A stretch of 64,000 nt of DNA from Notospermus geniculatus (lineage: Eukaryota; Nemertea; Pilidiophora; Heteronemertea; Lineidae): positions 242,813 through 306,812 of the forward strand of contig NMRB01000066.1 of assembly GCA_002633025.1 (NCBI GenBank). The letters run 5' to 3'. Each line of letters begins with the position of its first letter. The first letter of the stretch is position 1. Made by a program: the position numbers and the translations under genes. Positions 1 to 11,067 of this stretch are shown one piece after another. The notes below the pieces were generated by a model. The model saw nothing but the letters and a program-made list of their open reading frames with translations. It had not been told where the DNA came from and did no database searches.

Positions 1-109
1 AAGTGGCTACTGGAGGCGTGAAATAGCCTATACGCATGTGCGTGACTCATTGATTTGCATCGCCGTCTGTCGGGGTGCTCGGAACTACAGGTAGACACGG
101 GGATTTCGC

Positions 110-263
110 GGTTACACTACATAAAATACCCGTGTCTAAAATAACCCCGGCGTAGCCCCTTCGAGCTCGATGGATTGCAGTTACGGGTCTATTTAGACTC
201 GGCGATTTATAGGTGTAACAGCAAAATCCCCGGGGTAAGCACGGGGATATATGTAGTGTAACC
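110..263. repeat. Palindromic MITE, 154 bp
   Basis: The ends GGTTACACTAC (110-120) and GTAGTGTAACC (253-263) are exact inverted repeats, and the next bases (ATAAAATACCCGTG / CACGGGGATATAT) continue the pairing with mismatches. It has no coding potential and abuts the left edge of duplicated segment A. The flanks are too short to read a target duplication. Bases 1-109 hold nothing I recognise. Confidence 0.6.
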
Positions 264-406
264 ACTACTTAAGTTTGATACATCGATGATTTTCAAACAT
301 TCTGTCAAAAGCCATTCAGACATCAGTTCCAATCCTGAGAGCTGAAGATGATGATGCATCAGTATACTCAGGTTTTTTCGGTGGATATATGAATATCGCC
401 ACAATA

Positions 407-814
407 CTGTATCCGATGTGTTTAGTGGCCGCGGCCGGGAAGATCGCCGTGCCTAGATTTTCTAATAACACATGTTCCCGGCAAGATACAAAATGCAATC
501 TAACAAAAGGGCCTGTAGTAGTGCATGATTCGCAATCCTACTAGGGTGATGTTCGACAACTACCTCGGGGTGGAGAATTGAAGAGAAAATAACATACCAA
601 GTTCATTGAAACAAGATTTATTGAAGCTTGACTCGCGTTTCATTTATGGGAAAAACGAAATGGGACGTCTGACCAATGTGGTTGTTAAAAGTTAGGCTTC
701 AAGGACATTTTTGTTACGCCTATGCGCGCTACTTGCTGGCCGGGAACGTGTATAATTAGAAAATCTAGGCACGCCGGTCTTCCCGGCGGCGGCCACTAAA
801 CACATCGGATACAG
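407..814. mobile_element. TA-flanked MITE in copy A
   Basis: The 408-bp element starts CTGTATCCGATGTGTTTAGT and ends with its reverse complement. The paired arms extend about 75 bp (to 'ttcccggc' near 485 and 'gccgggaac' near 740). TA flanks both sides (405-406 and 815-816). Copy B near 7955-7990 lacks it, which supports a true insertion. Tc1/mariner-like by target duplication; there is no transposase. Confidence 0.75.
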
Positions 815-2249
815 TAGTTGAAGCATTCACTAATACATGTATCGATGTGACATTTGTTCTGTGTTCAGCAGTCTGGTGTAGTGAGTACACCTTGACCAAT
901 AAGGCACTGTGACACTCATTTTACACTACGGCAGCATCCAGTTCAAATAGGGACACCCTAATTCAAGATCCATAATCCAAGATCCAAGATCCAAGACCCA
1001 ATAATTCAAGATCCAAGACCCACCCAAAATGTTGTTCCAAAATAGAGCGAACTCCGAACTCGATGGAGTAGGCCCAGTTGTGCCGATGGTAGATCTATCG
1101 ACCCCATAGGCCTAACTGTCAACAAGTGGCACACTACTCCAGCGGAGTGTCATAAATGTTAATTACTGCTGCCAAGAGAGTAGACAAGGTCGCAGGCCTG
1201 ATCATAGCATGGTGTTCCTTTCACTTGTATGAAACAACAGTGTACACAGAGGAGTTCATAGGATACTATTGGGTGACATTAGATGACAGTTACAGTCGAC
1301 CCGCAAAGGTCCTTTTCTACGGCAGATTTATTTTGCGCGCGGGAAAATAATAGGCGATCGGGGCTCTCGACGAGGCTCCTCGAGTACCTCATTCGAGAAA
1401 TCGGACACCTCGCACAAAAGTGCGTTTATCGAGAAGACCGTTCAAATTCAACCACATAAACCATACATCAGTATTTAGCTAAGACATTGAGCTTTCCATT
1501 AGTGTAATTTATTTTGGAATAATGCAAACGTGTGAAGAGAAATCGTTTAAGAAATTTCGTCCTCCGCACAGAATTGGAGGTCAATTGGAGTAGAGCGTTG
1601 TTAAAAACATCGCCATAACTCCATAAATACTTGCCTGCATAAAACCAGCAAAACTGAATGGATGGAGAAACTATCAATCTCCAATCTGTATTAATTTCAT
1701 ACATCGGCATGGCATTCCAAGTTTTTGTACGCAGTTTGAACAACAGTAGGTAACGATTCTCGCGGGGATTCTCGCAGCCATAAACCTGGTTCTTTGGCAG
1801 CCGACGTGGCGCTGACTGACGATTCGACCAGTCAGCGCCACCGTCGGAGCCCATGGAACCAGTAGACAATGGATAAAGCGAAAGAGATTTCTTGAAAATG
1901 TGGTTGTGTTTCGGGGTGATTGTCAACCCCTCGGACATGCATGCATAAAACCACGTTTCGCATGTGGATTCTTCTATGTTATAACAACCCGAATGACCTA
2001 AGCAGAAGTTTCAAAATACTATTCCAAGAAAGTGTACGCACTTTGAAGAACGCCTGTTTTCGAAAAGACAAGGTTACCTTTCGATCGATAACTCGGCCAA
2101 AACTGAACCGATTTCGATGAAATTTTCGGCAACTTTCGTAGAGAAACATCCATCAACATGTAAACATCACGCCACCTTCAAACGTCTTATTTATCGTGCG
2201 TAATTATGGTTTCCGATCTCAAGATCGGGAACCATATTGTGTTTGGTCA

Positions 2250-2331
2250 TGGTGTCTGTGTGTGTGTCTGTGTGTGTGTGTGTGTCTGCGTGTGTGTGTG
2301 TGTGTGTGTGTCTGTCTGTCTGTTCAGTCTG
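2250..2331. repeat. (GT)n microsatellite with hairpin head
   Basis: Imperfect GT/TCTG repeats follow a small hairpin (gatcTCAAgatc) and the word 'ggaaccat'. The same arrangement in reverse orientation is at about 12835-12930, so this is a repeat family carrying its own microsatellite. Confidence 0.7.
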
Positions 2332-2844
2332 TCACACCTGTAACTTTGTCCCTGCAAGAGCTACAGACCCGGAAATGTAACCTACCCCCAGGTAACATGA
2401 CCTGAACTACAAGATGGAATGAAAATTTCAGGTCTCCGATAACTGGTTCATGGTGAAATTGATATATCAAAAGTTGAGATTTTGTCTGTCACACTTTTGT
2501 TTCTTCAATAACTTGTCTCCAAGGCCAGCTAGAGCACCAGTAACAAGTTCCTTCCCTATGTTTATGACCCTTGGCAAGATACTGGCATCAACGAATTTAT
2601 TGTCCAGTGTCAGCATCATAACGATATTGATATATCAAATTTGATATTTTGACATATCAGGAAATCTGCCACAGTAAGCAAGTTGAAACTGGTATCACAA
2701 CATCATAGCTCATCCACGGATGTTATTGCAACTGAAATTTTCAGTTTGCACCTGCTCCGTCGCATGATATTTGCCGATATCATGTTGAGATTTGATATTC
2801 AAATTTGATAACATGATGTAAGTCAGAATCTCGTGATGGTAGAA

Positions 2845-3360
2845 GCCTAAAACCTTCACCTATACCTAGGTTATCAAGGATGAGCTTTCAGATTACGCAA
2901 TGACCTTGAAGGTTTGAAGGTTAGAGGTCAAGGTCAAGGTCAAACAGTTCTACAGCGCAAATCTCCTTGGAATTTCAGGAGAAAACGAATTAGAAGCCTG
3001 AATTAACCATCCGCGATAGGCTTATATCAGGGATCCTGTTCTAGTTACGCAATACGTCTCAAGGTCAGAGGTCAAGGTCACAGTCAACCATCACAAATTA
3101 CATGAGACAGAACCTGGTGATGGTGGAAGCCTAAAACCTTCATCTACACCTACGTTATCTAGGATGAGCTTTCAGATTACGCAATGACCTTGAAGGTCAG
3201 AGGTCAAGGTTAAACAGTTCTAAAGTGCAAATCTGCTCAGAATATCAGGAGAAAACTAATTAAAAGACTGAATTAACCATCTCCTATAAGTTTAATCAAG
3301 TATGCCTGTTCCAGTTACGCAATACTTCTCAAGGTCAGAGGTCAAGGTCACAGTTAATTA
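2845..3360. repeat. Tandem 270-bp repeat rich in AGGTCA half-sites
   Basis: Two units, near 2845-3110 and 3122-3360, share 'gaagcctaaaaccttca', 'gatgagctttcagattacgc', 'aattaaccatc' and 'agttacgcaata'. Both contain runs of AGGTCA, including TCAAGGTCA. Related TGACCTTGACC arrays are at 11820-12080. It lies inside the 950-4057 element. Confidence 0.75.
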
Positions 3361-4017
3361 GCTCTAGAGTAGTAAACTTCTCATCGGAAACCATTGACAT
3401 CGCCCCGATGTCCTTTTCTTGTTAGTGATTGTTTTATAGCGTCTGCTACGCCTACATCACTGCCTCGCTTTCGTTCAGTGATTTAGCAGTTAGTACCGCC
3501 AAATACCGCGGCTGACACGTCGTGGCATTGTTCAGCGACGGATTAAAATGAGACAGTGACCATTCGGATATGACATGACAATAGCGCGCTATTTTCACAA
3601 CTTCATCCACCAATTTATTGGATCAGACACTGTGCCTTTAATGCTACAGCCATATCGAGAATTGGGGCACTCGCAAGTGGTGGTATGGCATTTTTGTTTG
3701 TAAATCATTGTAAATTTCTTGTGTCGCAAAAAAGACAGTAATCGGCAAATGAACACTTGAAATAAACTCCTTATCTTAACCTCTAGGGGCATATCTAGGA
3801 GGAGTATAGGCCTACTATACTATACCAAAATTGTGGGTCTTGGATCTTGAATTATAGACCACTTGCGCAAGTCGGCCATTACAGCCAGAAGGTGTAAACA
3901 AACCTTGGGCCTAGTGCATTGTGCCGACGGTAAGCACAGGAGCCAACTGTACAAATGCATTAGGCCCCCTAGGGCGAGGTTAATGTTTACACCCTGGGCT
4001 GATAAGCGCAAGGGGTC
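3361..4017. other. Interior of the 3.1-kb element, nothing recognised
   Basis: No coding region, RNA gene or clear repeat is seen in this part of the 950-4057 element. The short open readings on both strands carry no recognisable motif. Confidence 0.4.
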
Positions 4018-5395
4018 TATTGGGTCTTGGATCTTGGATCTTGAATTAGGGTGTCCCGTTTAAATAGCAAGATAGTTTATGAAGCTGAAGACGATACCAT
4101 TATAAACCATTTCCAAAAAGCAGGCACATCACTACCAAGGCACTTCAGCGTCTCACAAATCAACATAATGTCGTACGTGAACTGGCGATCAAAGATGTTT
4201 GTTACCTTCTGGTATTTTTCCAAACACCTGCAAGAATCCTGAGAGAATAAGACATGCCAGAAATGTTTGAAATTCCATTGTTTGTGTCCATCCGTCCGGT
4301 GAGCTACACATAAATACTGGTATATGAGAGGAACAGGGCATTCTACCTTTTCCCTTTCATGTTCAGCATTTCACTGTTATGCCATCCATGACATAGTCGC
4401 TAACCTACGTGTAGGCTTTAGGAAACAGTAAAGCTTTGTAAAATTCATGTTGTATTGGTGGACCTTCCTTTGATATTGATCACGAGAGAATCTGAGATAT
4501 TGAACAGAAAGCAATCAAATGCACAACAAAAATGAGAAACTCTGTTTCTGCGTCATGGAAAGAAATTAGTAAAGCTTTGCAAAAACCTTCCTCGTAAATT
4601 AACTCAAAGAGCTGCCAGTTCACCTCACTTGAGCTCTTAGGACCTGTGTGTACGACCGGTGAATCAAAAATGCGTTTTGACGCGCTATCACTACACCACT
4701 GCACGCCCAAAGGGAGCACAGATATTGAGGGAAGCAAAACGTATCATCAAATCGTGCACACAATCAGGTGAAATTAACTATCTCCCAACATCTTGAATAC
4801 GAGGGGATCCGACTCGATTGGGCCTTTTGAAATCAACAAAAAGCTTGTTAACTTCTCTCATTGGGGAGGGTGAAACTGATCTCCTGGTGTGTCTTAAACT
4901 GATGATGGATACTTAACAGTGAAAACAACAAGAAATTTTCTGTTCAAAAAATCACTTGTACAAATTAATTAGAACCAAATCGATTTCAATCAATAACCAT
5001 ATCTCGTGTTCTTACTTGACATGATGATGTATCAAGGCACGCTCTACAACATGTATGAATAAACCTATGTATATTCCTCGTAATTGGCCGATCTGTATGC
5101 CGGAAAAGGTGGTTTGTATACCGGTAGTGTATACAATGGAATTGCCCATGCTTTTCTATTGTTGCATCCACAGACATTGGTGCTGGCAAAGTAGAGGAGG
5201 TCCCTGCAGCGTGACTGATAATTTATGCATAATTTGATACATTCCAATGCTGACCGGGCAGATTGATATTTTGTGGTGTTAGAAATCTTGTGATTGGTTC
5301 TGTAGAAAACTGATCCAACTGAAAATAGATACTTAGTCGTATAGAAATGACATATTCCGGACAGAACATAAACATCAAAGCAGTTGGCTAGTGAA

Positions 5396-5744
5396 GCCGA
5401 ATCGGTAGATGTCGTCCTGGGTAACCCTAAAGTTTACCCAGGACCAACCTGGGTAACCCTAAAAGTTACCCAGGACCATCCTGGGTAAACCTTAGTATAC
5501 TAAATTTGACCCAATTTGAAATTCGCGCACTTTTTCACCTGCGGTCAAGGATCTTGAAAACGGCCCTTCAGTCATATATCAGTGCACGCGAATTTCAAAC
5601 TGGGTAAACTTTAGTACACTAAAGTTTACCCAAAGTTTAGTACACTAAAGTTTACCCAGGATCGTCCTGGGTAACTTTTAGGGTCACCCAGGTTGGTCCT
5701 GGGTAAACTTTAGGGTTACCCAGGACGACATCTACCGATTCGGC
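5396..5744. mobile_element. Fold-back element, 349 bp, 9-bp target duplication
   Basis: Arms of roughly 110-140 bp are built from repeated 'cctgggtaa' / 'ttacccagg' words. They start GCCGAATCGGTAGATGTCGT and end with the reverse complement. The exact 9-bp duplication GCTAGTGAA flanks it (5387-5395 and 5745-5753). Duplication length and long TIRs suggest a MULE-type fold-back. A relative sharing 'atgtcgtcctgggta' is at 16381-16762. No coding content. Confidence 0.85.
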
Positions 5745-5753
5745 GCTAGTGAA

Positions 5754-6350
5754 TGCCCTCTTTAGCCTAGCAGACGCTGCGAGAAGTAGAGATTCGTCAC
5801 TCAGATGACAGAAATCCCAAATTACCCCAGTGTGTGCTACGCCAGCAGCTGCAGATAAAAATCTGCACAAATCCTGATGTGGACGGCTAGGGTGCAGCAT
5901 CAGATAGAAACAGCTGCCAGTAGCTCTTTCCCAAAATCAAACAATATCAATATTAGATATTTTGTCCTGTCCACTCGTCAATCAGTGCTGGCTGTAACGG
6001 CATGTGCGTGACGAAATTGATAAGTTGGCAAAAAAGGGCGGGTGACATCAACACACATGGTCTTCAAATTCCAGTTTTCTCACTGATATGTTTTACATGT
6101 ATGCACCCTATTTTGCCCTCCGTGAGTTCATGATGCTACCCACATTTTCGGGTGTTCTACTTCTGCCAGGTATGGGTTCCTCTTTCACCACCAATCATTG
6201 GAACATGAGGCTGTGGTATAAAATGTGTATTCTAACAGATGTGAATTTAGGGGTGTGTTCAAGGAAGACATCCTGGCTAGGTTGCACTGTCTTTATGAAG
6301 CGTCAGTGTCGAATTAATAAGGAGCTGCCTGGGACATCATAAAGTCAGTC
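5754..6350. other. Unassigned sequence
   Basis: Short readings occur on both strands but none has recognisable motifs. A further 3' exon of the lectin-like gene to the right would be expected on the minus strand in this direction; I could not identify it. Confidence 0.4.
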
Positions 6351-6358
6351 TTACATAC

Positions 6359-7068
6359 CTCTTTGATACATCTCTTGAACCTCAGCAGCAGACAAAAGGA
6401 CTGGATATATCTCAAACTTGGCCATTTTCCCGATCAATCCAACGCCTGGATATGCCCAGTGAACTGCTAGATCTATGACCTCTCTCAGGTCACCAGAATA
6501 TATGCTGGGTATGTCTACAGGTATATCCTTGTTAACTTGCTTAATGAATTTCTCTTTTTTTCCATCTACATAACATTTTGTGTTGAGGTTATATGTATTT
6601 TGGAATGTCACTACAAAAAAAAAGCCATCCATCATCTTCCAACTTCCTCGCCTTATTAACCCACCACCTTGTATGACGGCCTATTCCAATCCCCAGTTGG
6701 TTTCTATGGTCCAAATTAAACTGTGCACCACCTCTTTGTGATCTGTACTGGAAAAAAGAATTCAATTTCCCAAACTTTTCTATCCTTCCATAAAACAGTA
6801 CACTGAATTTCTGTAATTTGAATAGACCTTTATAAGGAATAGAGGCCTTGGCTGTGTCGTCATTAAACGATAGTACCGTCCCAAATTTATGTGATTTTTC
6901 AAACGTCGCATTTCCACTAAGACTAAAACATGAAGTAGGTAATGCGAATTCGTCGGACAAAACTCCTATGAAACACATTGATGATCCGACGTCTAGAAAG
7001 CTTTTAAAAATATTGAATCGGGAGGCAAGTTCCAAGTATAGCATTATTACAAGTGCCACAGTATGCAT
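6359..7068 (-). pseudogene. Secreted laminin-G/ConA-like lectin-domain exon, frameshifted
   Basis: From the ATG at 7068 the product begins with a hydrophobic signal-peptide-like stretch (MHTVALVIMLYLELAS). A beta-rich region follows with SLSGNATFEKS, FSVLFYGRI, GWLFF, then in another frame VVTFQNTYNL, KCYVDG and the closing helix AEVQEMYQRG. That order is typical of LamG/pentraxin-like (ConA-fold) modules. The two halves are in different frames that meet at a run of nine A (6614-6622), so one base must be gained or lost there: either a real mutation or a sequencing error. The exon ends in a GTATGT donor (exon end 6359). No later exon was found. No calcium-site assignment is attempted. Confidence 0.5.
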
Positions 7069-7271
7069 GATGAGGTGACTGTGTACCCTCCCCACCTTGA
7101 TAAGACTGGTGTCATGTCCAACCTACATGTATCCCGGTATATAGCTAGTGATTACACGAAGCTGTGCTGATACACTGCACTCTGTTACATCAGTCACCAC
7201 GAGGTAGAAAACCTAATAACAGAGCTGCTTTAAAAACGATATTGGACGAAAGAGACGGAAGAAACCAGGGA

Positions 7272-7652
7272 GTTATCGCTCGCGGGGTTTGTTTCGATTC
7301 TTGAGCGGCCGTCTCATAGCGAGTGAATCTAGCCTCCAGGCAAAGCCGTGCTCCATAATATGCAAAACCTGCGTAAATATGCGAACGTGCACCTGCGGAC
7401 GAGGTTGCATTAAATATTTGTTAAAATGGATTAATGACATTTTCAAATTCAGTCGGTCAAAATGTACATTTTGTACTATTCACATTGATTTCGAAGCGAC
7501 AGATTTTGCAGAATACGCCTCCGAAGTTTGGCTGTGTAATGCATTTCCCATTCAACTAAAATCCTTTTTTTGCGTTTTTCTCAAAATGGCGCTTGATATT
7601 GAGCACCATCTGTCATGGCGCCCCAACAAACCCCGCGAGCGATTTGCTTTAA
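7272..7652. repeat. TIR element with ATCGCTCGCGGGGTTTGTT ends
   Basis: ATCGCTCGCGGGGTTTGTT at about 7273-7291 is the inverse of AACAAACCCCGCGAGCGAT at about 7626-7644. The 132-codon plus reading that spans it shares the repeats and is probably not a gene. Target duplication not resolved. Confidence 0.55.
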
Positions 7653-8094
7653 GTGACCTGGCGGCCAGGCCAGATCATATGTGCTGATGAGGCAAAGGGG
7701 GTTTGTTTACCTCACATCCTTATCTTGTCCATCAAGGTTCACGGTCAAGCTGGCTGTCAGGTTAAAAGAAAACAGATGAAATAAGTGCAGATGTCAATGA
7801 AGTTATGAATTGAAGGATTAAAGTTTGATACATCGATGATTTTAAAACATTCTATCAAAAGCAATCTGAGAGGTGCATATACATGTATGAGAAGATTCGT
7901 GCACTGCAAATAGGCAACTCTGCAACACTGTGAGTTTTTCTGTGGATATCCAAATATTGCCACTATAGTGACAGGTCTGTTGTTGAAGCATACATGTATT
8001 GTATCGATCTGACATTTGTTCTGTGGTTGACTGCTTCAACAGTCTGGTGTAATGAGTACACCTTTACCAATACTGCACTGTGACACTGACTCTA

Positions 8095-8990
8095 CAGGGT
8101 GTTTCAAAAAAAAGTTGTCATCTCTAAAATATCTCCTAGAAGCCAAACCCACGAATATTTTTGGCTCAGATTTTGTAAGCTGCTAGGTGTAGACATACTC
8201 ATAATGTTTATGTAATGTTTGTATGATGGTGTCTTGTTATGAAGGAACAGTGACACCAAAAGTAAAAGGGTCCGAAGTGCAGGTGTCAGAGCTTTCCAGG
8301 AAATTCCACAAGATATGCTGATCCGTTCAGTCACCAGAATGCGAAGAAGAGCTAAAATTTCTGTTAGAAACAATGGTGGTCACTCTGGTCAGGCTGGGCA
8401 GCCCTGCAGTTATTCAATCCTTTTCTTTCAGCTAAATTAGTTTCTCCTTAATTGTCCAGCGGCCACCCGTGGGGCTTGGTCGCTATTCTTTCCTTAATTG
8501 CTTGTTTGTCCTGTCTACACAGGTTATGTAGTTCTGCATTCGGGTTTCAGCTCAGTCTTTTCTAGAGTTTCAGATTGTAAAGTTCCACTTGAAAAAGACC
8601 CCGGTTGGGGTCGAAAATTCGTGAATTCTGGAGATTGACTTCTTGTTTGTTATCATTTTGTGTGTCAATTTTGTGCTTTTCTGTACCTTAGAAACAATGG
8701 TGGCCATGTGGAAGGTAGATTCCAGTAACCCTGGCTAATTCTGTATGCAACAAATGATAAATAAACTTTTCATTGCTTTCTGATAGATAAATCTCTGAGA
8801 TTTTTGCATTTTGCACCTGCTCAGTCCGAGGCCTCTTATTCATCCACGCATGAAGCGGCCAGAGCCAAAATTTCTCCAGCACCTCCATACATCCTGACCT
8901 ATCTACATACCAAATCGGAGCCAAAAATATTCATGGGTTTGGGTTCTAGGAGATATTTTAGAGATGACAACTTTTTTTTGAAACACCCTG
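8095..8990 (+). mobile_element. Internally deleted mariner-like element
   Basis: Ends CAGGGTGTTTCAAAAAAAAG and its inverse, with about 45-bp TIRs and TA on both sides (8093-8094, 8991-8992). A plus-strand remnant of the transposase C-terminus is readable: PQDMLIRSVTRMRRRAK, then NNGGH, which is the usual mariner ending. The catalytic region is absent. A 305-bp retro-insertion splits the remnant. Confidence 0.8.
8383..8687 (+). mobile_element. Retro-insertion inside the mariner remnant
   Basis: The 19-bp sequence TTAGAAACAATGGTGGYCA is repeated at 8364-8382 and 8688-8706, a duplication of the size made by target-primed reverse transcription. Removing the insert and one copy joins NNGGH to VEGRFQ-stop in one frame. 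The insert contains 'gaccccggttggggtcgaaa', a hairpin plus GTCGAAA word common in retroelement 3' regions. Family not identified. Confidence 0.6.
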
Positions 8991-10288
8991 TAGTAGACTG
9001 CTGCAGCATCCAGTTTAAATAGCAAGATAGTTTATGAAGCTGAAGATGATACCATGATGAACGACTGTTTCCAAAGCAGCCATGTCACTATCAAACCAAT
9101 CAGCATGTCACAACTCATAACATCTCAGAAATATCCTATGACCTGCTAGAGCTGTATGACATAAGCTGGAGATCAACAATATCTATTCATTACCTTTTGG
9201 TATTCTTCCAAACACCTGCCAAAATCCTGAGAGAATAAGACATGCCAGAAATGTTTGGATTTCCATTCTTATCCTAACCGTCCTGGAGAGGTCCAAGAAA
9301 ATACTGGTATGTGAGAGGAACAGGGCATTCTACCTTTTCCCTTTCACATTCAGCATTTCACTGTTATGCCATCCATGACATAGTCGCTAACCTACGTGTA
9401 GGCTTTAGGAAACAGCAAAGCTTTGTAAAATCCATGTTGTTGGTGGACCTTCCTTTGATATTGATCACGAGAGGATCTGAGATATTGAACAGAAAGCAAT
9501 CAGATGCACAACAAAAATGAGAAACTCTGTTTCTACGTCATCGAAAGAAATTAGTAAAGCTTTGCAAAAACCTTCCTCGTAAATTAACTCAAAGAGCTGC
9601 CAGTTCACCTCACTTGAGCTCTTAGGACCAGTGTGTACGACCGGTGAATCAAAAATGCGTTTTGACGTGCTATCACTACACCACTGCACTCCCAAAGGGA
9701 GCACAGATATTGAGCGATTCCTGTCAAGAACTGAGAATGGCATGAAAGTATAGGCAGAAAGAAATTTGAAACAAAATGTATCATCAAATCGTGCACACAA
9801 TCAGGTGAAATTCACTATCTCCCAACATCTTGAATACGAGAGAGCTGATTCGATTGGGCCTTTTGAAATCAACACAAAGCTTGTTAATTTCTCGCATGCG
9901 TCCATTGAGGGTGAGATTGATCTCTTGGGGAGTCTTAGGCTGATGATGGATTTCAATCAATAGCCATATCTCGTGTTCTTACTAATGAGATGTATCAAGA
10001 CACCCTCTACAACATGTACGAATAAACCTATGTATATTCCTCGTAATTGGCCGATCTGTATGCCGGAAAAGGTAGTTTGTATAGTGTATACAATGGAATT
10101 GCCCGTGCTTTTCTATTGTTGCATGAACAGACACTGGTGCTTGCCAAATAGAGGAGGTCCCTGCAGCGTGACTGATAATTTATGCATAATTCACATTCCA
10201 ATGCTGACCGGGCAGATTGATATTTTGTGATGTTAGAAATCGTGTGCTTGGTCTGTAGAAAACTGATCCAACTGAAAATAGATATTAG

Positions 10289-10653
10289 AGTTGTTGCTTA
10301 TTCCTAACATACCGCGCCCCCTATAGGCCGCCGTACACGATACATTTTTTTCCCAACGAAATATTTCGTACGATTTCTCATCCAATTATTTTGGAAAGAA
10401 ATATTTCGCATCGCGCCGTAGATGATCCCATCTATTTCCTAGGAAATACATTACGTTGCAGCGTGAATGTTGTTGTGTGTGACGAAAAATATGACCCCGT
10501 CACGGGGTCATATTTTTTGTAGGATTGACCTATTACGTGCGGACAAAGGGGCACAATGCTCAATTATACAATAATAAGCTACCACGGCGTACACATTTTA
10601 TTGTACAAGAAAAATAGGACAGAACCTATTTGTGGATTTTTTCCTATATGACA
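10289..10653. other. Unassigned sequence with one hairpin
   Basis: No coding region is recognised. A strong hairpin at 10485-10517 (AATATGACCCCG-TCA-CGGGGTCATATT) may be a small palindromic repeat. Confidence 0.5.
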
Positions 10654-11067
10654 GGAGCCGACCTTCGTGGCCAGAAGGTTGATTTGTGAGCATGTCAAGG
10701 AAGCAGGAGGGGTGTGTAATGTAACAATTACTCCACAGCTACTCACAGCTGCTGCTGGTGCTAGACAGAATTACCTTGCCTATTTGGAAGAAGAGAAAAG
10801 AAAGAAGCAGAAGGGAGAAGGGAGAAAAGAGTCAAACAACTGGAAGAACAGATTAAGGAGGTGAGTGACAAGAGAAGGAGACTGACAGAAGATATCGACA
10901 GCATGGAGAAGTCAGCTACATCACTTGCAGAAAAGGCTGAAAAGACTGGCAAACTAACTTTCGTATCGCAGAGTAACAGCCTGAGGCGCACTGCAGCTAA
11001 AAAAACAGGGCTGACTGAAGTCACTGTTAACTTAGATGAACTGATGAAAACATTTAAGGACAATTGA
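10654..11067 (+). pseudogene. Terminal exon of an unrecognised coiled-coil protein, frameshifted
   Basis: After an acceptor-like 'ctatatgacag' the frame reads RLICEHVKEAGGVCN... to LAYLEEEKRKK. It then continues one frame over as KRVKQLEEQIKEVSDKRRR, SLAEKAEKTGKL, SNSLRRTAAKK and ends at a stop at 11065-11067. The shift lies in a purine-rich tract near 10805-10830. The heptad-like charged sequence predicts a coiled coil. Similar tails occur in uncharacterised, often repeat-associated invertebrate proteins; that is memory, not a search. No upstream exon is identified. Confidence 0.45.

Larger units (their letters stand above)
950..4057. mobile_element. 3.1-kb TIR element with 9-bp target duplication
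   Basis: Left end GGGACACCCTAATTCAAGAT and right end ATCTTGAATTAGGGTGTCCC are perfect inverted repeats, followed by short 'ccaagat' repeats. Flanks GTTCAAATA (941-949) and GTTTAAATA (4058-4066) form a 9-bp duplication with one change. Copy B has the unoccupied site near 9012-9020. A 9-bp duplication is typical of MULE/Mutator elements, so this is probably a non-autonomous MULE. It carries no recognisable transposase. A 156-codon minus reading at 1468-1938 spans a hairpin (1802-1847) and is probably fortuitous. It also contains a GT microsatellite and a tandem AGGTCA-rich repeat. Confidence 0.8.
269..5336 (+). repeat. Duplicated segment, copy A (about 1.55 kb without insertions)
   Basis: Blocks at 269-405, 815-949 and 4058-5336 align in the same order and orientation with 7822-10288 (copy B). 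Homology begins at 'agtttgatacatcgatgatt' and ends at 'gatccaactgaaaatagata'. Divergence is low, with a few indels. Copy A is interrupted by a TA-flanked MITE (407-814) and a 3.1-kb element (950-4057) that copy B lacks. A minus-frame reading of up to 85-111 codons is open in both copies (4480-4737; 9465-9800) but resembles nothing I know. The unit may itself be an old repeat. Confidence 0.85.
7822..10288 (+). repeat. Duplicated segment, copy B
   Basis: Direct copy of segment A (269-5336), interrupted only by the mariner-like element at 8095-8990. Sequence 9016-10288 matches 4062-5336 over its whole length with small indels; for example, a 30-40 bp stretch near 9720-9770 is missing from copy A. 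Confidence 0.85.

Noticed and set aside
1468-1938. 156-codon open reading on minus
   Set aside because: It crosses a clear hairpin and sits in a non-coding transposon; no motif and no plausible composition.
2250-2331. CRISPR-like or regulatory array at the GT repeat
   Set aside because: A simple microsatellite in a eukaryotic transposon; no spacers.
7289-7687. 132-codon plus reading with cysteines
   Set aside because: It spans both arms of a TIR element; the ends are the repeat itself.
4480-9800. Related minus open readings in both duplicate copies (4480-4737, 9465-9800)
   Set aside because: Open in both, but the copies are only slightly diverged, so shared openness is weak evidence; no known domain.
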